The notes under the pieces are model-generated. The model saw only the letters and a list, made by a program, of their open reading frames with translations, made no database searches and was not told the origin of the DNA. A stretch of DNA of 7,570 nucleotides from Anaeromyxobacter sp. (lineage in GTDB: Bacteria > Myxococcota > Myxococcia > Myxococcales > Anaeromyxobacteraceae): contig JAHWYA010000066.1 in assembly GCA_020028115.1 (NCBI GenBank), positions 1-7,570 of the forward strand, read 5' to 3'. Within the stretch, counting starts at the first letter, position 1; each line of letters opens with the position of its first letter. This document shows, in pieces, positions 1 to 6,700 of this stretch. Both the position numbers and the translations under genes were made by a program.

Positions 1-2511
1 CTTGTGGCAGATGGTGCAGTGGTCCGCGACGTCCTCGAGCCAGCGCAGGAGCTCGAAGCGGGTCGAGCGCTCGCGCTGCGCGTCGTACAGGAGCGCCTCG
101 ATGAGCGACCCGATCGCGAGGTTCTTGTTGCGCGGGTGGAAGAACATCCCGCGGGCCGTGTGGTAGACGCAGCAGTCCGGCTTGCACTTCCCGCAGCGGA
201 CGCAGTGCGCGATCGACCGGGCGAGCTCCTCGAGCTGCCCGTGCTGGAGGATCCGGGCCTCGAGCTCGAGCAGGTTGAAGGAGGGCGTGAAGATCTGGTC
301 GAGGACCGAGAGGTCCTCGAGCTTCCCCGGGTTCATGAGCCCGCCCGGGTCGACCTCGCGGCGGTGCGCGGACAGCTCCGCGATCCGCTCCGGCTCGAGG
401 TACTTGAGCTTGGTGACGCCGATGCCGTGCTCGCCCGAGACGACGCCGCCGAGCGAGACGACCCGCTCCATCACCCGGTCGATCACCTGCTCGGCGCGCT
501 GGAGCATGGGCCGGTCATTCGAGAGGACCGGGACGTTCACGTGCACGTTGCCGTCGCCCGCGTGCATGTGGGTCGCGAGGACGATGAGGCGGGCGCGGAT
601 CTCCTGGTGCGCCTGCTCGAGCGCCTTCGAGATCTCGGGGTAGCCGCGGACGAGCTGCGAGACCTCGCGGTGCAGCGCCCGGAGCGTGGCGAGCGAGCGG
701 AGGTCGCGCTCGCCGGACCGGGCGATGGCGTCCCGGGCGCGGTCGAAGCGCTCGAGGGCCGCCGGGATCTTGGCCGCGAGCCACTCCGGGTCGCCGGCGG
801 GCGGCGTCGCGCGGCGCAGGATCTCCTGGGCACGCTCGACGAAGCGCGTCTGCGAGAACCGCTCCTCCTCGACGTTGATCCCCTCGACGTAGCGGGCGAA
901 CTCCGCGAGGGCCTCGAGCGGGAGGACCACGTCCTCGTTCATCTTGAAGGCGTTCGTCCGCCGGGCGATGGCGCCGAGCTTCTTGCGGTCGGCCCAGAAC
1001 CGCTTGCCCTCGGCCGCGTCGCGCGCCTCGAAGACGAGCGTGTTCGGGTGCGCGGCGAGGATCGCCCGGACCTTCGCCACGCCGCGGGCGACGTCCTCCG
1101 GGTCGTGGCCGACCACGTCGACGAGGAGCACCGCCTTCGGCGTCTCCGCCCGCGCCGCCTTCACCTTGTACTGGATGGCGCGGACGTACTCGTCGTCGAA
1201 GTGCTCGAGCGCGGAGAGCGCCTCGTGCCCCTCGTTCGGGAACGGGAACGCCCGGGCGAGCTCGAGGATGACCCGCGACGCCTCGTCGAAGTCCGGTCCG
1301 AAGAACTCGAGGCAGAGGGTCCGCTTGGCCTCGTGCTCCGGGTAGAGGATGAACTCGGCGGAGGTGATGACGCCGTCCGTCCCCTCCTTCTGGAGGCCGG
1401 GGACGCCGCCGAGGGCCTTGTTCGTGATGTCCTTCCAGAGCCCCTTCTTGCGGATCTCGGCGCCACGCAGCGCGATGCGCTTCAACGCCGCCCCGTGCTC
1501 GTCCACGACGTCGAACGTGACGGTGTCGTCCGGGAGGATCTTCCGGAGCTGGTGATCGGCGCGCCGGATCTCCCAGCGCTTCCCCGACGGCATCGCCATC
1601 CGCCAGGAGACGAGGTTGTCGATGCAGGTCCCGTAGAGGACGCAGTCCTTGCCGCCGGCGTTCTCGGCGATGTTCCCGCCGATCGTGCACGCCCAGGCGC
1701 TCGTGGGATCCGTCGCGAAGACGAGCCCGCGCTCGTCCGCGTGCTCCATCGCGCGCTCGGTGACGACGCCAGCCTCGAGCTCGAGCACGATCGCCCGCGC
1801 CTCGCCGCCGCCCGCGAGCCGGAAGGCGCGCTCGCTGGTGCCGCGGATCCGGTTCAGCTTCTCGGTGTTCACGACGACGCAGCCCGCCCGGAGCGGGACC
1901 GCGCCGCCGGTGAGCCCCGTCCCGGCGCCGCGCGGGATGGCCTTCAGGCCGAGGCGTCCGATCGCGGCGAGGAGCGGCGCCACCTGCGCCTCGTCGTCCG
2001 GCATCGCCACGGCGACGGGGAGGTGGAGCCGCCAGTCGGTCGCGTCGGTCGCGTGCGAGACGATCGTGAACGGGTCGAAGAGGACGTTGTCCTTCCCCAC
2101 GACCGCGCCGAGCTCCCGCACCATCCTGCGGCGCAGGTCCGGCGCCCCGGCGACCTCCGCCTCGAACTCCTCGAGCAGGCGGCGGCACTCCGACAGGACC
2201 TCGAGGACGCGCGGCTCGCCATTGGCGTTCCGCTGCACGAGGCCGAGGTCCTTCTCGATGTTCTCGAAGAACCGGCGGCGCCGGGGGGCGGAGTCGACGA
2301 GCTCCTGGAAGAGGAAGGGGTTCCGGCGGTGGATGAGGAGCTCGCCGAAGAACCGGGCCAGGAGCCGCGCGCTGCGGCCGGTGACGCGCCGCGTCCGGAG
2401 CTCCTCGAGCTTCTGCCAGACCGCGGGGCCCAGCAGGAGCGCGATGGCCTGCCGGTCGTCCGCAGAGGTGTAGTTGAACGGGATCTCGCGCGAGGTCGGA
2501 CGGTCGCTCAT
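1..2511 (-). CDS. FAD-linked oxidase with DUF3683-like N-terminus and C-terminal 4Fe-4S motifs (partial, 3' end outside window)
   Basis: 837 codons are visible from the ATG at 2511-2509; no stop is reached, so the C-terminus is missing. Residues about 8-110 begin with REIPFNYTS and include TGRSAR and HRRNPF, which I recognise as the DUF3683 segment found in front of some very large FAD oxidases. A PCMH-type FAD-binding domain spans about 160-340, with the PRGAGTGLTGG loop at 193-203 and the GGNIAENAGG motif at 278-287. The FAD-oxidase C-terminal domain follows, with HMHAGDGNVH at 648-657 and SGEHGIG at 692-698. A CxxCxxCxxxC 4Fe-4S motif uses Cys770, 773, 776 and 780, and a second begins with Cys832 and 835 at the window edge. 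By family (D-lactate, glycolate and D-2-hydroxyglutarate dehydrogenases; E. coli YdiJ-like architecture) it should oxidise a D-2-hydroxyacid and pass electrons from FAD to Fe-S centres. The substrate cannot be read from the sequence. No good Shine-Dalgarno precedes the ATG, but the conserved family N-terminus starts only seven residues in, which supports this start. Confidence 0.93.
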   Translation of the reverse strand, partial: MSDRPTSREIPFNYTSADDRQAIALLLGPAVWQKLEELRTRRVTGRSARLLARFFGELLIHRRNPFLFQELVDSAPRRRRFFENIEKDLGLVQRNANGEPRVLEVLSECRRLLEEFEAEVAGAPDLRRRMVRELGAVVGKDNVLFDPFTIVSHATDATDWRLHLPVAVAMPDDEAQVAPLLAAIGRLGLKAIPRGAGTGLTGGAVPLRAGCVVVNTEKLNRIRGTSERAFRLAGGGEARAIVLELEAGVVTERAMEHADERGLVFATDPTSAWACTIGGNIAENAGGKDCVLYGTCIDNLVSWRMAMPSGKRWEIRRADHQLRKILPDDTVTFDVVDEHGAALKRIALRGAEIRKKGLWKDITNKALGGVPGLQKEGTDGVITSAEFILYPEHEAKRTLCLEFFGPDFDEASRVILELARAFPFPNEGHEALSALEHFDDEYVRAIQYKVKAARAETPKAVLLVDVVGHDPEDVARGVAKVRAILAAHPNTLVFEARDAAEGKRFWADRKKLGAIARRTNAFKMNEDVVLPLEALAEFARYVEGINVEEERFSQTRFVERAQEILRRATPPAGDPEWLAAKIPAALERFDRARDAIARSGERDLRSLATLRALHREVSQLVRGYPEISKALEQAHQEIRARLIVLATHMHAGDGNVHVNVPVLSNDRPMLQRAEQVIDRVMERVVSLGGVVSGEHGIGVTKLKYLEPERIAELSAHRREVDPGGLMNPGKLEDLSVLDQIFTPSFNLLELEARILQHGQLEELARSIAHCVRCGKCKPDCCVYHTARGMFFHPRNKNLAIGSLIEALLYDAQRERSTRFELLRWLEDVADHCTICHK

Positions 2512-2565
2512 CTGGGTGGAGCCGCGGCCTCGCCGATGTGGACCGGTCCGGGCGGCATCGGCGGG

Positions 2566-2596
2566 ACCATAGCAGATCCGCCTCCTTGGATGCGAA
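2566..2596 (-). promoter_or_regulatory. Weak candidate promoter for the FAD-linked oxidase
   Basis: On the minus strand, TGCTATGGT (2574-2566) resembles an extended -10 element. TTCGCA (2596-2591) lies 19 bases upstream and matches four of six -35 consensus positions. Transcription would start some 45-50 bases before the ATG at 2511. The spacing is longer than ideal and the match is modest, so this is only a candidate in the divergent intergenic region. Confidence 0.22.
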
Positions 2597-2635
2597 CGCC
2601 GCGTCGTTGGCTCCGGGGACTACCGCCCGGTGCCG

Positions 2636-2659
2636 CCCCGGAGGATGCTCCGTCCGGGG
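2636..2659 (+). promoter_or_regulatory. GC hairpin in the leader of the first hemerythrin gene
   Basis: CCCCGGA (2636-2642) pairs perfectly with TCCGGGG (2653-2659) around a 10-base loop. A competing inner stem, CGGAG/CTCCG (2639-2643 with 2648-2652), has a GATG tetraloop. The structure ends five bases before the GGGGAG ribosome binding site. It could affect ribosome access or act as a weak attenuator; there is no T-tract after it. In such GC-rich DNA, hairpins of this size also arise by chance. Confidence 0.35.
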
Positions 2660-2663
2660 GAAA

Positions 2664-2669
2664 GGGGAG
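2664..2669 (+). promoter_or_regulatory. Ribosome binding site of the first hemerythrin gene
   Basis: GGGGAG lies 10 bases before the ATG at 2680. It matters because the same frame stays open upstream for over 2.6 kb opposite the oxidase gene. This site and the normal hemerythrin N-terminus fix the true start at 2680. Confidence 0.7.
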
Positions 2670-2679
2670 CGGTACCGGG

Positions 2680-3078
2680 ATGGTGGTCGAGTGGGACCCA
2701 GCGCTCGCGCTCGGGCACGCGGAGATCGACGGGCAGCACCAGGAGATCTTCCGGAGGTACGCGGCGCTCGTCGACGCGATGGAGTCGGGCCGGTCCGCCG
2801 AGATCGGTGACCTGTTCGGCTTCCTCGTGGAGTACGCGGCGCGCCACTTCGCCGCCGAGGAGCGCGTGATGGCCGAGGCGCACTACCCCGGCGCGAACGT
2901 CCACGCGGCGGCGCACGCCCGCTTCGTGCGCGAGCTCGCGGAGCTCCGCGTCCTGTACGAGGTGAACGGGGCCACCACCGGGGTCGCCGTGAAGACCCGC
3001 ACCTGGATCTCCGACTGGCTGCGGGCGCACATCATGGGGGTCGACCTCGGCCTCGCCCGCTTCCTGCGGGGCCGCTGA
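2680..3078 (+). CDS. Single-domain bacteriohemerythrin (first of tandem pair)
   Basis: A 132-residue protein, the usual length for a stand-alone bacterial hemerythrin. It is expected to be a soluble cytoplasmic four-helix bundle with an oxo-bridged di-iron site that binds O2 reversibly. All seven family ligands are visible: His20 (in DGQHQE), His56 and Glu60 (HFAAE), His75 and His79 (HAAAH), His117 and Asp122 (HIMGVD). The N-terminal EWDPAL motif is also typical. No signal peptide, membrane segment or fused signalling domain is present. Known roles of the family include O2 delivery or sensing, iron storage and NO handling; which applies here cannot be told. The gene is divergent from the FAD-linked oxidase and 39 bases upstream of a second hemerythrin, probably in one transcript. 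The ATG at 2680 is chosen for its ribosome binding site and the family's normal N-terminus. Confidence 0.95.
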   Translation: MVVEWDPALALGHAEIDGQHQEIFRRYAALVDAMESGRSAEIGDLFGFLVEYAARHFAAEERVMAEAHYPGANVHAAAHARFVRELAELRVLYEVNGATTGVAVKTRTWISDWLRAHIMGVDLGLARFLRGR

Positions 3079-3117
3079 AGACTTGCACTCACCGTCCGGG
3101 CGTGGTTCGTTTGGGAG

Positions 3118-3528
3118 GTGGGCGCCGCGCTCCAGTGGACCCCCGCCCTCTCGGTCGGGGTCGCCGCCGTAGACGAGCAGCACCAGGAGCTCTTCCGCCG
3201 GGCGGAGCGGCTCATCGTGGCCCTGCGCCTGGGGGACCGCGGCGAGGTCCTCCCGCTGCTCGCCTACCTCGACGAGTACGTCGCCCACCACTTCGAGGCG
3301 GAGGAGGCGCTCATGCGCGCGGCGCGCTTCCCCGGCCTCGAGGCCCACGCCGCCGACCACCGGCGGTTCCGCGACGACTTCGCCGCGATGGTGAGGGACT
3401 TCGGCCGGACCGGACCGACCGCGCTCGTCGCCCTCACGATCCACAACTGGCTCTCCGACTGGCTCCGCAGGCACATCGGCGGGGTCGACCGGGAGCTCGG
3501 CCAGTACCTCGCGGCCCGTCCGCGCTGA
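3118..3528 (+). CDS. Single-domain bacteriohemerythrin (second of tandem pair)
   Basis: A 136-residue protein with the complete di-iron ligand set: His22 (DEQHQE), His58 and Glu62 (HFEAE), His77 and His81 (HAADH), His119 and Asp124 (HIGGVD). By hand alignment it shares about 39 identities with the first hemerythrin over the first 83 aligned positions from the shared tryptophan, so the two are diverged tandem duplicates or close paralogues. The C-terminal helix motif SDWLRxHIxGVD is shared. The start is taken as GTG 3118; no ATG, GTG or TTG lies in frame just upstream after the previous gene's stop, nor immediately downstream. The only purine-rich site, GGGAGG at 3113-3118, overlaps this GTG, so initiation is unusual and may depend on coupling to the gene ending 39 bases earlier. 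The family function is reversible O2 binding; the physiological role here is unknown. Confidence 0.92.
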   Translation: MGAALQWTPALSVGVAAVDEQHQELFRRAERLIVALRLGDRGEVLPLLAYLDEYVAHHFEAEEALMRAARFPGLEAHAADHRRFRDDFAAMVRDFGRTGPTALVALTIHNWLSDWLRRHIGGVDRELGQYLAARPR

Positions 3529-3532
3529 CGCG

Positions 3533-3583
3533 CCCCGGCGTCGCCCGGCGGCGGGCCCTCGTCCGTGCCCCTCGACGCCGGGG
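3533..3583 (+). terminator. 11-bp inverted repeat after the hemerythrin pair; possible terminator or mRNA 3'-end stem
   Basis: CCCCGGCGTCG (3533-3543) is perfectly complementary to CGACGCCGGGG (3573-3583) with a 29-base loop, starting five bases after the second hemerythrin's TGA. A smaller stem, GCCCG/CGGGC (3543-3547 with 3552-3556), overlaps the left arm by one base and could form as an alternative. A run of seven G (3580-3586) overlaps the right arm. No T-tract follows, so it is not a classical intrinsic terminator. Position and stem strength suggest transcript end formation or mRNA protection. Confidence 0.4.
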
Positions 3584-3662
3584 GGGCCGTCGTGCTCCAA
3601 TGCGCCCGCCTCATCGCGCTGGACCGAGCCGAGCAACAGCCCGACCCGATCCTCGCTTCCGA

Positions 3663-3680
3663 CGCCCGCGTCCGCGGGCG
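3663..3680. repeat. Short perfect inverted repeat in the spacer before pyc
   Basis: CGCCCGCG (3663-3670) and CGCGGGCG (3673-3680) are perfect inverted copies separated by TC. As RNA this would form a stem of about 7 bp with a four-base loop. No T-tract follows on either strand. It may be a second 3'-end stem for the hemerythrin transcript, part of the pyc leader, or chance in GC-rich DNA. Confidence 0.3.
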
Positions 3681-3717
3681 AAGGGCGGCCAGCAGCGAAC
3701 GACCTTAGACCCCGGAT

Positions 3718-3748
3718 CCGCCGGCCCGCCGGCGGGGCCGAACGTTCG
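3718..3748 (+). promoter_or_regulatory. Hairpin and adjacent 10-bp palindrome in the pyc leader
   Basis: CCGCCGG (3718-3724) pairs with CCGGCGG (3729-3735) around a CCCG loop. Three bases later comes the perfect palindrome CGAACGTTCG (3739-3748), ending 16 bases before the pyc ATG. The palindrome is richer in A/T than its surroundings and could be an operator half or core. No regulator is identifiable from this window. Confidence 0.3.
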
Positions 3749-3754
3749 TCTCTC

Positions 3755-3758
3755 GGAG
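3755..3758 (+). promoter_or_regulatory. Ribosome binding site of pyc
   Basis: GGAG sits six bases before the ATG at 3765. It supports this start over upstream GTG codons in the same frame, which stays open back to about 3102 through the second hemerythrin gene. Confidence 0.65.
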
Positions 3759-3764
3759 CCGCCC

Positions 3765-6700
3765 ATGCCCGTCCCGTTCAAGCGAGTCCTGGCCGCGAAC
3801 CGCGGCGAGATCGCCATCCGGATCTTCCGCGCCTGCACCGAGCTCGGGATCCAGACCGTCGCCATCTACTCGGAGGAGGACCGCCTCTCGCTGCACCGCT
3901 ACAAGGCGGACGAGGCGTACCTCGTCGGCAAGGGGAAGGCGCCCATCGACGCCTACCTCGGCATCGACGAGATCGTCTCGCTCGCGAAGCGGCTCGAGGT
4001 GGACGCGATCCACCCCGGCTACGGCTTCCTCTCCGAGAACCCGGACTTCTCGGAGGCGTGCGAGCGCGCGGGGATCGTCTTCGTCGGTCCGACCGCCGAG
4101 ATGCAGCGAAAGCTCGGCGACAAGGTCGCCGGGCGCAAGGCGGCGGCCGCGGCGGGCGTCCCCATCGTGCCCGGGACGCCCGAGCCGATCCTCCACGACG
4201 AGGAGGCGCTCGTGTTCGCGCGGCAGCACGGGTACCCCATCATCATCAAGGCGAGCGCGGGCGGCGGCGGCCGCGGCATGCGCGTCGCGCGGAGCCAGCG
4301 CGAGCTCGTCGACGGGCTGGTCTCGGCGCGCAGCGAGGCGCGCGCGGCGTTCGGCAACCCCGCCGTGTTCCTCGAGCGGTACATCGAGCGCCCGAAGCAC
4401 ATCGAGGTGCAGGTCCTCGGCGACCACCACGGGAACCTCGTCCACCTCTTCGAGCGCGACTGCTCGATCCAGCGGCGCCACCAGAAGGTCGTGGAGTTCG
4501 CGCCGTCGCTCGCGCTCACCTCCGCGCAGCGCGAGGCGATCTGCGAGGACGCCCTGAAGATCGCGCGGAGCGTCTCGTACCGGAACGCCGGCACGGTCGA
4601 GTTCCTGGTCGACCAGGAGGGGCGCCACTTCTTCATCGAGGTGAACCCCCGGATCCAGGTGGAGCACACGGTCACCGAGGCGATCACCGGCCGGAACCTC
4701 GTGATGGGCCAGCTGCTCGTGGCGCAGGGCAAGAAGCTGTCGGATCCGGAGATCGGCATCGCGAGCCAGGCCGACGTGCAGATGCGTGGCTACGCCATCC
4801 AGTGCCGGATCACGACCGAGGACCCGCAGAACGGGTTCGCCCCGGACTTCGGCGTCCTGCAGGCGTACCGCTCGCCGGGCGGCTTCGGCGTCCGGCTCGA
4901 CGCGGGCTCCGCCTACGGCGGCGCGGTCATCACCCCGCACTACGACTCGCTCCTCGTGAAGATGACGACGTGGGGGCTCTCGTTCGGGGCCGCGGCCCAC
5001 ATCATGGACCGCGGCCTCCAGGAGTTCCGCGTACGCGGCGTGAAGACGAACATCTCGTTCCTCGAGAACGTGATGCGCCACCCCGGGTTCCTCGCCGGGA
5101 CCTGCGACACGTCCTTCATCGAGGGCCACCCCGAGCTGCTCCGCGCGGCGGTGAAGAAGGACCGCGGCACGAAGGTCCTCAAGTTCCTCGGGGAGGTCAT
5201 CGTCAACGGCTCGCCGGGCGTGACGAAGCCGCTCCGCAGCTCGGAGCTGCGCGAGCCGCGCCTGCCGAAGGTGGACCTCACGCAGCCGCGGCCGAAGGGG
5301 ACGCGCGACCTCCTCCTCGAGCGCGGGCCGGAGGGGCTCGCGAAGTGGGTGCTCGCAGAGAAGCGGCTCCTCTTCACCGACACGACCTGGCGCGACGCGC
5401 ACCAGTCGCTCCTCGCGACGCGCGTCCGCACCCACGACCTCCTGCGGATCGCGCCGGCGACGAGCCACCTCGCCGCCGGCCTCTTCTCGCTCGAGTGCTG
5501 GGGCGGCGCGACGTTCGACGTCTCGATGCGGTTCCTCAAGGAGGACCCCTGGGAGCGGCTGCACAACCTCCGCCGCGCGGTCCCGAACGTCCTCTTCCAG
5601 ATGCTGCTCCGCGGCTCGAACGCGGTCGGCTACACGAACTACCCCGACAACGTCGTCGAGCGGTTCGTCGAGGAGGCCGCGAAGAGCGGCGTGGACGTCT
5701 TCCGGGTGTTCGACGCGCTCAACTGGACGAAGGGCATGACCGTCGCCTGCGAGGCGGTGCGCAAGCACGGGAAGGTGCTCGAGGCCTCCGTCTGCTACAC
5801 GGGCGACGTCACCGATCCGAAGCGGGACAAGTACCCGCTCGACTACTACGTGAAGCTCGCGAAGGAGCTCGAGCGGATGGGGGCGCACTTCCTCGCCATC
5901 AAGGACATGGCGGGGCTCCTCAAGCCCTTCGCGGCGGCGAAGCTCGTCCGCGCGCTCAAGGAGGCGGTGGGGATCCCCATCCACCTCCACACCCACGACA
6001 CCTCCGGCGTCTCCGCGGCGACGATCCTGGAGGCGGCGCGGGCCGGGGTGGACGTCGTCGACGCGGCGCTCTCGTCGCTCTCGGGGCTCACCGCGCAGCC
6101 GAACCTGAACTCCCTCGCGGCGGTGCTCGCGGGGTCGGAGTGGGACCCGAAGCTCGATCAGGACGGGCTCCAGCTCCTCGCGAACTACTGGGAGACGGTG
6201 CGCGAGTGGTACGCGCCCTTCGAGTCGGGCCTGAAGAGCGGCACGGCCGAGGTCTACCGGCACGAGATCCCCGGTGGCCAGTACTCCAACTACAAGCCCC
6301 AGGTTTCGGGGCTCGGCCTCCTCGACCAGTGGGAGGAGTGCAAGGACATGTACCGGAAGGTGAACCTCCTCTTCGGCGACGTCGTGAAGGTGACGCCGTC
6401 GTCGAAGGTGGTCGGCGACATGGCCATGTTCCTCGTGAAGAACGGCCTCGAGCCCGAGGACCTCTTCACCGAGAAGGGCAAGGACCTCGCCTTCCCCGAG
6501 TCCGTGATCGGCCTCGCGAAGGGCATGCTCGGGCAGCTCCACGGCGGGTTCCCGGAGAAGCTCCGGAAGGTGATCCTGAAGGATCAGGAGCCCATCACGC
6601 GCCGGCCGGGCGAGCTCCTCGAGCCCGCCGACCTCGAGGCCGAGCGGCAGAAGGCGGCGCAGAAGATCGGCGGCTACGTCGACGACAAGGCGCTCGTGTC

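Noticed and set aside
515..2188. 557-residue minus-strand open frame
   Set aside because: It is out of frame with the FAD-linked oxidase on the same strand and is an Arg/Gly/Ala/Pro-rich shadow with no motif.
4..2679. Plus-strand open frame upstream of and in frame with the first hemerythrin
   Set aside because: It lies opposite the FAD-linked oxidase, whose minus-strand frame has clear family motifs. The antisense protein is low in complexity and has no recognisable domain. The hemerythrin has its own ribosome binding site at 2664-2669.
2620..3636. 338-residue minus-strand open frame
   Set aside because: It is antisense to both hemerythrins, which have complete ligand sets on the plus strand.
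3102..3764. N-terminal extension of pyruvate carboxylase back to 3102
   Set aside because: The extension is out of phase through the second hemerythrin gene and is Arg/Pro-rich. The canonical pyruvate carboxylase N-terminus starts at ATG 3765 with GGAG six bases upstream.
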